Shown: positions 1 through 8,458 of the stretch, piece after piece | Layout of the letters: the number at the start of each line of letters is the position of its first letter | Numbering within the stretch: position 1 is the stretch's first letter | Origin: an uncultured Eubacterium sp. | GTDB lineage: Bacteria; Bacillota_A; Clostridia; Lachnospirales; Lachnospiraceae | Length of the DNA: 26,710 nt | Assembly (NCBI GenBank): GCA_947653505.1 | Contig: CANTHI010000003.1 | Span: 1 to 26,710 of the forward strand | Reading direction: 5' to 3' | Notes under the pieces: generated by a model | Databases searched by the model: none | What the model was told of the DNA's origin: nothing | Seen by the model: only the letters and a program-made list of their open reading frames with translations | Made by a program: the position numbers and the translations under genes

Positions 1-411
1 ACATGCATCCTCCGGAAACATAGGTTTCATTCCAAATTTTTTGGAGCGGATAATCTGAACTTCTTCCTCTTCTGATGTTTCAGAATCAATAAATTCCTGC
101 CGGAAGCTTCCACTGGCCTGCTGCTGGCTTACCAGCTTCTGACGGTATTTTTTTAACTGTGCTTCAATAATTTCTTCTACCAGATCAATGGTTACATACA
201 TATCATTACTTTCCTGTTCAGCACGGATGATATGTCCTTTTACTGGTATGGTGACTTCCATTTTCTGATATCGCTTTTTTGTAACACTAAGTGTAACATT
301 CACGATCGTGTCAGGTGTAAAATATTTCTCCAGCCGGGATAACTTCTCCTCCACTGCAGAGCGCAGACCTTCTGTGATGTCAAGATTTTTGCCGCTGATT
401 GTTATGCGCAT
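1..411 (-). CDS. hpf: Ribosome hibernation promoting factor, long form (partial, C-terminus off the window)
   Basis: The reverse strand reads MRITISGKNLDITEGLRSAV and stays open for 137 codons to the window edge. The N-terminal ~100 residues match the HPF/RaiA fold, which binds the 30S decoding region and shuts down idle ribosomes. The segment RSKKFGMKPM near residues 124-133 is the start of the C-terminal domain of long HPF, which mediates 100S ribosome dimers in Firmicutes; only its first residues lie inside the window. The ATG at 411 has a strong GGAGGGG site 7-8 bases upstream. It is transcribed divergently from pth and mfd. The family assignment is secure; the missing part is only the C-terminal end. 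Confidence 0.93.
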   Translation of the reverse strand, partial: MRITISGKNLDITEGLRSAVEEKLSRLEKYFTPDTIVNVTLSVTKKRYQKMEVTIPVKGHIIRAEQESNDMYVTIDLVEEIIEAQLKKYRQKLVSQQQASGSFRQEFIDSETSEEEEVQIIRSKKFGMKPMFPEDAC

Positions 412-465
412 GTAATCACCCCTCCGTTCTTTTTCTAAAGTTACGAATAACTTTGTACCAATTGT

Positions 466-494
466 AGCATAATCTGGAGAATTTTCCTAGTAAA
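466..494 (-). promoter_or_regulatory. Probable promoter of hpf
   Basis: On the minus strand TTTACT (489-494) and TATGCT (466-471) are separated by 17 bases, about 55 bases before the hpf start. Both boxes differ from consensus at two positions, so this is a moderate call. The 5' leader contains a 7-bp inverted repeat, AAAGTTA/TAACTTT (437-454), which could form a small hairpin upstream of the ribosome binding site. Confidence 0.5.
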
Positions 495-524
495 ATATAC
501 ACAATATTTAAAAAAGATGGTTTT

Positions 525-593
525 ATCGTTACTATTCACGGCCTGGGGGCCGCTCACAGTAACGATTCGGGGCGATATGCCCAGGCTTGCGGC
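525..593. repeat. Nested inverted-repeat element between hpf and pth
   Basis: ATCGTTACT (525-533) and AGTAACGAT (558-566) form a perfect 9-bp inverted repeat enclosing GGCC...GGCC (540-543/548-551). A second set of arms can pair instead: GCCTGGG (541-547) with CCCAGGC (580-586), and GCCGC (549-553) with GCGGC (589-593). A small GGGC/GCCC hairpin lies at 570-582. There is no U-tract, so this is not an ordinary terminator. It could be a dispersed REP-like palindrome or a structured RNA; the sequence alone does not decide. Confidence 0.5.
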
Positions 594-645
594 AGTAGCT
601 AAATAAAAGTTATTTATGGACAGTTTTTAAGATATGATTTTCTAC

Positions 646-674
646 TTTCTTTTTCAGAAATAAAATGCTATACT
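646..674 (+). promoter_or_regulatory. Extended -10 promoter of pth-mfd
   Basis: TGCTATACT (666-674) is an extended -10 element with TG one base before the hexamer. The -35 position at 17-bp spacing reads TTTCTT (646-651), which is weak, as is common with extended -10 promoters. Transcription would begin near 681 and give a leader of about 130 nt before the first pth start. Confidence 0.6.
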
Positions 675-681
675 TAGGACT

Positions 682-779
682 GTTCCGGCAGGCCAGAGCG
701 TATCTGAAAAGCAGGGAGAGCCGGAACCTGAAATCAGCTGTACAGCCTGACTCTGCCGGACCAGCCGCAGGTCAGGCTG
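682..779 (+). promoter_or_regulatory. Structured 5' leader of pth with two hairpins
   Basis: The leader contains GTTCCGGC (682-689) paired with GCCGGAAC (720-727), and CAGCCTGAC (743-751) paired with GTCAGGCTG (771-779). The second stem continues inside with CTGC/GCAG (753-756/767-770), leaving a 10-nt loop. Neither hairpin is followed by a U-run, so they are not simple terminators. The arrangement lies entirely between the inferred transcription start and the AAGGAGG site of pth. I do not recognise a known riboswitch or T-box motif. Confidence 0.6.
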
Positions 780-809
780 GTAGCGTATGGAAAGAAGGAG
801 GATAAACCG

Positions 810-1481
810 ATGCTTCGGCTGATACAGTCCATACAGCGAACATTCAGCGCAGTATCCCATGCGGCTGAAATGAATAAAAAAAGTGAGGAAGATGCAGGAA
901 TGTATATCATAGCAGGACTTGGAAATCCGGACAGACGATATGAAAAAACGAGACACAATATTGGATTCGATACGATTGATAAAATTGCGGATGAATACCA
1001 TATTCTGATGCATGATACAAAATTTAAGTCCGTATGCGGCAGCGGGGTGATTGGCGGACAGAAAGTATTGCTGATGAAACCGCTGACCTATATGAATAAC
1101 AGTGGAGAGGCTGTAGGCGCAGCGCTGCAGTTTTTTAAACTGGATCCGGCGTCCCGGCTGCTTGTCCTGTATGATGATATCAGTCTGGAACCTGGTAATC
1201 TGCGAATCCGGCTAAAAGGCAGTGCTGGGGGGCATAATGGGATCAAAAGTATTATTGCACATGCGGGAACGCAGGAATTTGCAAGGATTAAAATCGGGGT
1301 TGGCGCCAGACCGGAAGGATGGGATCTTGCGGATCATGTGCTGAGCCGTTTTTCGAAAGAGGACAGGGAAGCGGCGGAATCTGCCATGAAGGATGCTGTA
1401 GCGGCGGCGGACATGATCGTGAACGGGGAAGCGGCGCAGGCGATGAATGAATATAATAAAAAGAAAAAGGGGCTGGAATGA
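810..1481 (+). CDS. pth: Peptidyl-tRNA hydrolase
   Basis: This is bacterial Pth, the cytoplasmic esterase that releases tRNA from peptidyl-tRNAs dropped by stalled ribosomes. Family signatures are IIAGLGNP, RHNIGFD with the catalytic His, LMKPLTYMNNSG, the DDISLEPGNLR segment and GSAGGHNGIKSI. Two in-frame starts are possible. The ATG at 810 has a textbook AAGGAGG site 8 bases upstream and yields 223 residues. The ATG at 900 begins at the family-typical MYIIAGLGNP and yields 193 residues, but has only a poorly spaced GAGG. I chose 810 on the ribosome binding site; the extra ~30 residues have no recognisable domain. The stop lies 16 bases before mfd, so the two genes are probably cotranscribed. 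Confidence 0.93.
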   Translation: MLRLIQSIQRTFSAVSHAAEMNKKSEEDAGMYIIAGLGNPDRRYEKTRHNIGFDTIDKIADEYHILMHDTKFKSVCGSGVIGGQKVLLMKPLTYMNNSGEAVGAALQFFKLDPASRLLVLYDDISLEPGNLRIRLKGSAGGHNGIKSIIAHAGTQEFARIKIGVGARPEGWDLADHVLSRFSKEDREAAESAMKDAVAAADMIVNGEAAQAMNEYNKKKKGLE

Positions 1482-1497
1482 ACAGGAGTAAGGGAGC

Positions 1498-4400
1498 ATG
1501 AATGCATTTACAGAGCCGCTTGAGGCTATGACAGAATATCAGGAAATCCGAAAGCTGCTTTCACGAAAAGCAGGAACCGGCATTCTGGAAGTTACTGGCT
1601 GCATTGATTCACAGAAGCTGCATTTCATTCATTGTATCAGTAAAGAAGTGTACAGCAGACTGATCGTCACGTTTTCAGAGCAGCGGGCAAGGGAATTTTG
1701 TGAAGAATTTCGTTTTTTTGATAAAGATGTCCGTTTTTTTCCGGCTAAAGATATATTGTTCTATCAGTCAGATATCCGCGGAAATGAACTGGCAAAGGAA
1801 CGGATCGAAGTGTTAAAGCTGCTGGCAGGCGGACAGAACTGCACGGTAGTTACTACGTTTGACGCGCTCATGAACCGGATGGCAGAGCCTTCTGGATTTT
1901 TGTCCAAGATCATTACGCTGGAAACAGGCGGTATGATGGATATGAATGCAGTCGTGAAAGAACTGGCGGTTATGGGGTATGAACGGAATTATCAGGCCGA
2001 AGCTCCGGGACAGTTTGCGGTGCGTGGCGGGATTCTGGACGTCTATGTATTAACGGAGGAGAATCCATACCGGATTGAGTTATGGGGAGACGAGATCGAT
2101 TCGATCCGCAGCTTTGAAGCATCCAGCCAGAGGTCGATTGAAAATCTGGACCGCATCCGGATCTATCCGGCAAATGAGTTTCTGCTGAATGAAAAACAGC
2201 TGACGCAGGGAATCCGGCGGCTGAGAGAAGAAGAGGAACAGACATCGGAAAGACTGCGCAGGGAGGGCAGGACAGAAGAAGCATTCCGGCTGAAAGGGAC
2301 AGTGGATGCGCTGTCGGAGGAGCTGCAGGAGCTTGGCAGCAGCGCAAAGCTGGACGGATATTTGTCGTATTTTACAGAACAGACGGTCTGCCTTCTGGAT
2401 TATTTTAATCTGGACAAAACATTGATCTTTCTGGACGAACCTGTCCGCATTTCAGAACAAAGCGCGGCAGTGGAAGCAGAATATACGGACAGCATGCAGC
2501 AGCGGCTGGAGAAAGGGTATGTGCTGCCCGGGCAGACAGATGCGCTGTACCGTGCAAAGGAAATATTTGCCAGAACACAGCGGCTGCATACGATTGCGCT
2601 GACAACGCTGGAATTAAAGCTGCCTCATCTGGAAGTGGAAAAAGTCTATCCGATACAGGTCCGGACGGTTAATCCGTATAATAACAGTTTTGAGCTGCTG
2701 GTGAAAGATCTGCAGCAATTTAAAAAGAAAAATTATAAGGTGATTTTATTATCTGGTTCCAGAACAAGAGCACAGAGGCTGACGCAGGATCTGGTAGATG
2801 AAGGACTGAACGCTTTTTATACAGAGGATTATGACCATATTGTAAAGCCGGGAGAAGTCATGGCTCTTTATGGAAAAGTAAAACGCGGTTATGAATATCC
2901 GATGCTAAAGTTTGTTGTCATATCCGAGAGTGATATTTTTGGCGCGGAAAAAAAGAAGAAAAAACGCAGACATGCAAAAAATGGAGAAAAAATTGCCAGC
3001 TTTACGGATCTGAGTGTCGGGGATTATGTTGTGCATGAAAATCATGGACTTGGGATTTACCGTGGAATTGAAAAAATAGAAGTAGAGGGAACGACAAAAG
3101 ATTATATTAAGATTGAATATGATAAGGGCGGTGTGCTGTATATACTGGCGACGCAGCTGGACATGATACAGAAATATGCCGGAGCTACAGAACGCAGGCC
3201 CAGACTCAACGCGCTTGGCAGTCTGGAATGGAAGAAAACAAAGACAAAAGTCCGCAGTGCAGTAAAAGAAATTGCAGGGGAGCTGGTGCAGCTTTATGCT
3301 GCCAGAGAAGGACAGAAAGGCTATGTATATGGTCCGGATACTGTCTGGCAGAGGGAATTTGAAGAAATGTTTCCGTTTGAAGAGACGGAAGACCAGACGA
3401 TGGCAATCGAAGCAACCAAGCGTGATATGGAAAGTCCTAAAATTATGGACCGTCTGATTTGCGGCGATGTAGGCTATGGAAAGACGGAGATTGCGATTCG
3501 TGCGGCTTTTAAAGCAGTGCAGGAGAGCAGGCAGGTCGTATATCTGGCTCCGACAACGATTCTGGCCCAGCAGGTCTATAATAATTTTGTACAGCGTATG
3601 CAGGACTTTCCAGTCAGTGTCGGTCTGCTGTGCAGGTTCCGGACGCAGGCCCAGCAGAAAAAGACGATTCAGGAGCTAAAACAGGGAATGGTGGATATCC
3701 TTGTGGGCACGCACAGGGTATTGTCCAAAGATGTACAGTATAAGGATCTGGGGCTTTTGATTATCGATGAAGAGCAGCGGTTTGGGGTGACACATAAGGA
3801 AAAGATCAAAAAACTGAAAACGAACGTGGATGTACTGACACTGACGGCAACACCGATTCCGCGGACGCTGCATATGAGCCTGATTGGAATCAGGGATATG
3901 AGTGTGCTGGAGGAACCGCCGGTCGATCGTGTGCCGATTCAGACTTATGTGCTGGAATATAATGAAGAGATGGTAAGGGAAGCGATTGTAAGGGAGCTTG
4001 CCAGGGGCGGACAGGTTTATTATGTGTTTAACCGTGTCAATCAGATTCAGGATGTAGCGGCAAAAGTACAGAACCTTGTACCAGATGCGGCCATTGCTAT
4101 AGCGCACGGACAGATGAAAGAGCGCGAGCTGGAAAACATCATGTATCAGTTTATTAATGGAGAAATTGATGTACTGGTATCTACGACAATTATTGAAACA
4201 GGATTAGATATTTCAAACGTCAATACCATGATTATACAGGATGCGGATAATATGGGATTGTCCCAGCTGTACCAGCTGCGTGGACGGGTAGGACGTTCCA
4301 ACCGGACTGCATACGCATTTTTAATGTACCGGCGTGACAAAATGCTCAAAGAGGTAGCGGAGAAGCGTCTGGCAGCCATTCGTGAATTTACAGATCTGGG

Positions 4401-5058
4401 CAGCGGGTTTAAAATCGCCATGCGGGATCTGGAAATCCGTGGGACAGGCAATCTGCTCGGAGCACAGCAAAGCGGGCATATGGAAGCGGTAGGATATGAC
4501 CTGTATTGTAAAATGTTAAATGATGCGGTACGCCATGCCAAAGGTATAACAGCAGCAGAAGATTTTGAGACTTCCATAGACATTGATATCGACGCATATA
4601 TTCCGCCTTCTTATATCCCGAATGAATATCAGAAGCTGGATATTTACAAACGGGTAGCAGGAATTGAGACACAGGAAGAAGCAGAGGAAATGATGGAAGA
4701 ACTGCTGGACCGTTTTGGCGATCCACCGCAATCCGCCTGCAATCTGCTCAAAATTGCACAGCTGAAAGCAAAGGCACATCGTGTATATATGAAAGAAATT
4801 ACCCAGAAAGGCAGGTCGCTCCGGATCCTGATGCACGAGCACGCAGAGATTGAAACTGCGAAAATACCAGAACTGGTAAAACAATATGACGGCAGGCTTA
4901 CGTTTACGGCAGTTGGAAAAAATCCTGCTTTTACGTATAATATGAAGAAAAATAGCAGGGATGCGATAAAGCCTGATCCGCTGGGCGTGCTGAACGGGCT
5001 TGCGGAGGAGATGGAGAAGATCTGTATTCCGGTTCAGGGACAGACGAACGGTTTGTGA
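1498..5058 (+). CDS. mfd: Transcription-repair coupling factor
   Basis: This 1186-residue protein has the full length and layout of Mfd, which removes RNA polymerase stalled at DNA damage and recruits UvrA. The N-terminal ~340 residues are the UvrB-like part that contacts UvrA. The RNA polymerase interaction domain begins near 502 ([18 protein letters not shown]). The RecG-like translocase carries Walker [10 protein letters not shown] at 656-664, DEEQ at 757-760, TATPIPRT just after, and motif [13 protein letters not shown] near 926-936. The C-terminal ~170 residues match the autoinhibitory D7 domain. The start has an AGGAG/GGGAG site. No missing motif or frameshift was seen. It sits directly after pth, an arrangement common in Firmicutes. 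Confidence 0.98.
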   Translation: MNAFTEPLEAMTEYQEIRKLLSRKAGTGILEVTGCIDSQKLHFIHCISKEVYSRLIVTFSEQRAREFCEEFRFFDKDVRFFPAKDILFYQSDIRGNELAKERIEVLKLLAGGQNCTVVTTFDALMNRMAEPSGFLSKIITLETGGMMDMNAVVKELAVMGYERNYQAEAPGQFAVRGGILDVYVLTEENPYRIELWGDEIDSIRSFEASSQRSIENLDRIRIYPANEFLLNEKQLTQGIRRLREEEEQTSERLRREGRTEEAFRLKGTVDALSEELQELGSSAKLDGYLSYFTEQTVCLLDYFNLDKTLIFLDEPVRISEQSAAVEAEYTDSMQQRLEKGYVLPGQTDALYRAKEIFARTQRLHTIALTTLELKLPHLEVEKVYPIQVRTVNPYNNSFELLVKDLQQFKKKNYKVILLSGSRTRAQRLTQDLVDEGLNAFYTEDYDHIVKPGEVMALYGKVKRGYEYPMLKFVVISESDIFGAEKKKKKRRHAKNGEKIASFTDLSVGDYVVHENHGLGIYRGIEKIEVEGTTKDYIKIEYDKGGVLYILATQLDMIQKYAGATERRPRLNALGSLEWKKTKTKVRSAVKEIAGELVQLYAAREGQKGYVYGPDTVWQREFEEMFPFEETEDQTMAIEATKRDMESPKIMDRLICGDVGYGKTEIAIRAAFKAVQESRQVVYLAPTTILAQQVYNNFVQRMQDFPVSVGLLCRFRTQAQQKKTIQELKQGMVDILVGTHRVLSKDVQYKDLGLLIIDEEQRFGVTHKEKIKKLKTNVDVLTLTATPIPRTLHMSLIGIRDMSVLEEPPVDRVPIQTYVLEYNEEMVREAIVRELARGGQVYYVFNRVNQIQDVAAKVQNLVPDAAIAIAHGQMKERELENIMYQFINGEIDVLVSTTIIETGLDISNVNTMIIQDADNMGLSQLYQLRGRVGRSNRTAYAFLMYRRDKMLKEVAEKRLAAIREFTDLGSGFKIAMRDLEIRGTGNLLGAQQSGHMEAVGYDLYCKMLNDAVRHAKGITAAEDFETSIDIDIDAYIPPSYIPNEYQKLDIYKRVAGIETQEEAEEMMEELLDRFGDPPQSACNLLKIAQLKAKAHRVYMKEITQKGRSLRILMHEHAEIETAKIPELVKQYDGRLTFTAVGKNPAFTYNMKKNSRDAIKPDPLGVLNGLAEEMEKICIPVQGQTNGL

Positions 5059-5075
5059 AAAAATAATGAAACTTC

Positions 5076-5104
5076 TTGCAGACAGCGTATATTTGCACTA
5101 TAAT
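5076..5104 (+). promoter_or_regulatory. Promoter of the foldase-like lipoprotein gene
   Basis: TTGCAG (5076-5081), a 17-bp spacer and a perfect TATAAT (5099-5104) lie in the gap after mfd, about 60 bases before the next start. The lipoprotein gene can therefore be expressed independently of pth-mfd. Confidence 0.8.
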
Positions 5105-5163
5105 AAACCAGTGCATGAATCCCGCAAAATCAAATTTTAAATATTTCAGGAGGCAGTTTATTT

Positions 5164-6375
5164 ATGAAGTTGAAAAAAGTAACAGCAATGCTGCTGACAG
5201 CGGCAATGCTGACATCTTTTACAGTTACAGGCTGTGGCAGCAAAGTGAATGCGGATGCGGTGGCTGCGACATTGGATGGCAGAGAGATTTCTATGGGAGT
5301 TGCAAACTTTATGGCGCAGTATCAGGCAGCGCAGACGGATCTGTATTTCCTGTCTTATTATGGAGAGGATATGTGGAATACTGATTCCGGAGATGGTAAG
5401 ACGATGACAGATTCTGTCAAGAGCAGTGTGATGGAAAATATCAGGGAATGCTATCTGATGGATGCCCATGCCGCAGACTATCATATAGAGCTGACGGAAG
5501 AGGAAAAGACGGCGATTACCCAGGCTGCGTCACAGTTTCTGGCTGATAACAGTGCGGAAGCGATGAATAAAATGGGTGCCACACAGGAGACTGTGGAAGA
5601 GATGCTGCGGCTGAATAAGATTCAGGCTAAAATGCGTGTGGCCATTCAGGAAGAAATCGATACAGAGGTTTCAGACGAAGAATGTGCACAGAAAACGTTT
5701 AGCTATGTCCGGTTTGATAAGAAGGCTGCTTCGGATACGGCAACGGATGATTCAGTAACAGACGATGATGCTGCAAAGGATCAGAAAGAGGATGCGGAGC
5801 AGTTTTTGAAAAATGCCTCTGATGATATGGAGGCAGCTGCGCAGGCGGATGAATATACCGTCCAGACGTGTTCTTATGGGGATGGAGACCTTGAAGGAGA
5901 GGAAGAGAATACGACCAGCATGGATCTGGAAGTTTTAAAAGCTGCGGACAAGCTGAAAGAGGGAAAACTGGCAGATCAGGTGATCGAAACAGATGACAGC
6001 TATTATGTCATCCGTATGGATTCTACAGACGATAAGGAAGCGGCAAAGACAAAGAAGGAATCTATCCTGACCCAGCGGCGTAACGATAAATATTCGGAAA
6101 CAGTTGAAAATTATAAAAAAGACAGTGAGTGGAAGATCAACGAAAGCGAATGGAAAAAAGTCAGCTTCGATGAATTATACACCGCTGTGCAGGAAGAGAC
6201 AACGACATCTACAGATGACGGTACAACAGAAGATGCAGGTACAGACGATACAACAGGCGGCACCAGTACGGATGACGGTACGGCGGGTGGAACAGAGGAT
6301 GGCACAACGGACGGTACAGAGGATGGTACAACGGATGGTACAGAGGATGGCACAGGCGCAAATACAGGTGAATAG
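5164..6375 (+). CDS. Foldase-type lipoprotein (PrsA/SurA-like peptidyl-prolyl isomerase family)
   Basis: The 403-residue product begins with a lipoprotein signal peptide: KLKK, a hydrophobic run, and a lipobox ending VTGC with the acylated Cys at 24. Residues ~30-165 resemble the helical SurA/PrsA N-terminal chaperone domain. Residues ~165-310 resemble a diverged parvulin domain interrupted by an acidic Asp/Glu/Ala-rich insertion, with the closing strand seen as YYVIRMDS. Extracytoplasmic protein folding outside the membrane is inferred from the family; I could not confirm isomerase catalytic residues. The last ~55 residues are low-complexity Thr/Gly/Asp/Glu encoded by a 24-bp tandem repeat. 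An AGGAGG site precedes the ATG. It has its own promoter. Confidence 0.8.
   Translation: MKLKKVTAMLLTAAMLTSFTVTGCGSKVNADAVAATLDGREISMGVANFMAQYQAAQTDLYFLSYYGEDMWNTDSGDGKTMTDSVKSSVMENIRECYLMDAHAADYHIELTEEEKTAITQAASQFLADNSAEAMNKMGATQETVEEMLRLNKIQAKMRVAIQEEIDTEVSDEECAQKTFSYVRFDKKAASDTATDDSVTDDDAAKDQKEDAEQFLKNASDDMEAAAQADEYTVQTCSYGDGDLEGEEENTTSMDLEVLKAADKLKEGKLADQVIETDDSYYVIRMDSTDDKEAAKTKKESILTQRRNDKYSETVENYKKDSEWKINESEWKKVSFDELYTAVQEETTTSTDDGTTEDAGTDDTTGGTSTDDGTAGGTEDGTTDGTEDGTTDGTEDGTGANTGE
6289..6360 (+). repeat. 24-bp tandem repeat in the 3' end of the lipoprotein gene
   Basis: Three consecutive 24-bp units (6289-6312, 6313-6336, 6337-6360) encode GTEDGTTD, GTEDGTTD and GTEDGTGA. Differences are mostly third-position changes; the last unit diverges at its end. 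The period is a multiple of three, so copy-number change would lengthen or shorten the tail without a frameshift. Confidence 0.9.
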
Positions 6376-6711
6376 CCATTCTGTACGGACAATCATGCAG
6401 CGCTGGTGCGACAGACGAAGCTGGATATAAACGCAAAGACAGATATAAAATAAAACTGGATATAAAATCAAAGTCAGAAATACTGACATCATGAAAAACC
6501 AGATTCTGTTTCCGAAAGGACCTGTTTTGGAAGAAATCCGGTCTTTTGGAAACGGAATCATATTTTGTGATACATAATTTAATGACGGAATAAAAAACGC
6601 ATCGAAGGCAGATACTGTATTTTGTACCCATCAGGAGCCTGACCGGAATCATTACGGACAGGTTCTTACGCACAGTACTGTCTTTCTTTTCGGATAAGAG
6701 GGTTTCGTGTT
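6376..6711. other. Intergenic stretch between the lipoprotein and ABC exporter genes
   Basis: This 336-bp gap has no credible gene. It holds three copies of a short GATATAAA motif (about 6422-6467), one long hairpin (6502-6559), and a smaller imperfect dyad CCTGACCG/CGGACAGG near 6639-6663. No clear promoter hexamer pair for the ABC genes was found. The ABC start at 6712 is preceded by AAGAGGG. Confidence 0.6.
6502..6559 (+). terminator. Long hairpin after the lipoprotein gene, possible terminator
   Basis: Bases 6502-6522 pair with 6540-6559 over 20 base pairs, with one bulged G (6514) and two G-U pairs. The stem is followed by ATATTTTGTG, a weak U-rich tail. It is placed 125 bases after the lipoprotein stop. 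Its length and single loop suggest a folded RNA; a terminator role is likely but the tail is poor. Confidence 0.5.
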
Positions 6712-8457
6712 ATGAAAAAAATATTATATTTCTTAAAGGATTATAAAAAAGAAAGCATTCTTGCCCCCCTGTTTAAGATGCTGGAAGCAATTTTTGAGCT
6801 GATTGTACCACTGGTTATGGCTGCGATTATTGATGTCGGGATTGCGCAGAGTGATAAGAATTATGTGATCCGTATGTGTCTGGTTATGATCGGGCTTGGA
6901 ATGATCGGGCTTGTGTGTTCGATTACTGCCCAGTTTTTTGCTGCCAAAGCGGCGGTGGGGATGGCGTCCAGACTGCGGCGGGCGGTATTTGTGCATATTC
7001 AGAGTCTTTCATTTTCAAAAATTGACAAAATTGGTACGTCTACGCTGATTACCAGGATGACAAGTGATATTAACCAGGTGCAGGCGGGGATGAACCTGTT
7101 TCTGCGTCTGTTTCTGCGGTCGCCATTTATTGTGTTTGGGGCAATGGTTATGGCGTTTACAGTGGATGCAAAGGCTGCGGTTATTTTTGCTGTCACGATT
7201 CCGCTGCTGTCGCTTGTAGTATTTGGTGTGATGTGTATTAGTATTCCGTTATACAAAAAGGTGCAGGGAGCGCTGGACGGGGTGCTGACGCTTGTGCGGG
7301 AAAACCTGACCGGTGTGCGCGTGATACGTGCGTTTCATAAAGAAGAGGAAGAAATCAGCACTTTTAACCAGAAAAATCAAATGCTGAATAAAGATCAGCA
7401 GTATGTCGGGAAAATAACCGCATTGACGAATCCGGTGACTTATGTGATTATCAATGTGGCTACGCTTGTGCTGATCTGGACAGGGGCTGTGCGTGTCGAT
7501 GCCGGATATCTGACGCAGGGGCAGGTAGTAGCGCTTGTGAATTATATGTCGCAGATTCTTGTGGAGCTGATTAAGCTGGCCAATCTGATCGTCAGCGTAA
7601 CGAAAGCAATTGCCTGCGGAAAACGTGTGGCAGATGTGCTGGATACCAGGACCGGAATGCCGGATGTGCAGATACCGTCCAAAGAGGCGGCTGCATCAGG
7701 CCGGACGCCAAAAGTATCGTTTTCCGGTGTCAGTATGTCATACCATGATTCTATGGAATATGCGGTGGAAGATATTGATTTTGAGGCTTATCAGGGAGAA
7801 ACTATCGGGATTATCGGCGGGACTGGTTCTGGAAAAAGTACGGTGGTTCATCTGATACCGAGATTTTACGATGTGTCCAGGGGCTCTGTAAAAGTGGATG
7901 GGAAAGATGTCCGCCAGTATGATCTGGCACAGCTGAGAGCAAAGATTGGTGTTGTAATGCAAAAGGCAGTGCTGTTTCATGGGACCATTCGCGAAAATCT
8001 GAAATGGGGAAATCCGGATGCGACCGAAGCGCAGCTGCAGGCGGCGGTTGAGACGGCGCAGGCATCCGATGTGATACAGGCGAAAGAGCTGGGACTTGAT
8101 GAGATGATAGAGCAGGGAGGGAAAAACCTCTCCGGCGGGCAGCGGCAGCGGCTGACGATCGCGAGGGCCCTGGTGCGCAGGCCGGAAATACTGATTCTTG
8201 ATGACAGTGCCAGCGCGCTGGATTTTGCGACGGATGCAAGACTGCGTGCGTCTTTGCGCAGTCTGGACTATGATCCGGTCGTTTTTATCGTATCCCAGAG
8301 GACTTCTTCGGTACAGTCGGCGGACTGTATTTTAGTATTAGATGATGGTGCGGTAGTAGGGAAGGGCACACATGAGCAGCTGCTGGAAAGCTGCAGTGTC
8401 TATCAGGAGATCTATGCATCACAGTTCCGCAAAACCGGACGAGAGGGGGAAGTGTGA
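6712..8457 (+). CDS. ABC exporter half-transporter, degenerate-site subunit
   Basis: The 581-residue protein has an N-terminal six-helix exporter domain (about 15-295) and a nucleotide-binding domain (about 335-575). Walker A is GGTGSGKST (369-377) and the signature is canonical LSGGQ (473-477). Walker B ends LILDD, with Asp498 where the catalytic Glu normally sits, and the switch loop has Gln529 instead of His (VSQR). These two changes mark the degenerate-site partner of heterodimeric exporters such as TM287/TM288. Its stop is one base before the partner gene. The membrane-embedded pair would export an unknown substrate, by family often drugs, lipids or peptides. ATG at 6712 has AAGAGGG upstream. 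Confidence 0.93.
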   Translation: MKKILYFLKDYKKESILAPLFKMLEAIFELIVPLVMAAIIDVGIAQSDKNYVIRMCLVMIGLGMIGLVCSITAQFFAAKAAVGMASRLRRAVFVHIQSLSFSKIDKIGTSTLITRMTSDINQVQAGMNLFLRLFLRSPFIVFGAMVMAFTVDAKAAVIFAVTIPLLSLVVFGVMCISIPLYKKVQGALDGVLTLVRENLTGVRVIRAFHKEEEEISTFNQKNQMLNKDQQYVGKITALTNPVTYVIINVATLVLIWTGAVRVDAGYLTQGQVVALVNYMSQILVELIKLANLIVSVTKAIACGKRVADVLDTRTGMPDVQIPSKEAAASGRTPKVSFSGVSMSYHDSMEYAVEDIDFEAYQGETIGIIGGTGSGKSTVVHLIPRFYDVSRGSVKVDGKDVRQYDLAQLRAKIGVVMQKAVLFHGTIRENLKWGNPDATEAQLQAAVETAQASDVIQAKELGLDEMIEQGGKNLSGGQRQRLTIARALVRRPEILILDDSASALDFATDARLRASLRSLDYDPVVFIVSQRTSSVQSADCILVLDDGAVVGKGTHEQLLESCSVYQEIYASQFRKTGREGEV

Positions 8458-8458
8458 C

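Noticed and set aside
6104..6673. Several long open frames on both strands over the lipoprotein 3' end
   Set aside because: The 24-bp repeat lacks stops in all frames, which creates long artefactual frames with repeated Val/Pro/Ser or Arg/Met patterns.
8372..8458. Earlier in-frame start for the second ABC gene
   Set aside because: It lies within the first ABC gene; ATG 8459 has a strong GAGAGGGGG site and gives the normal length.
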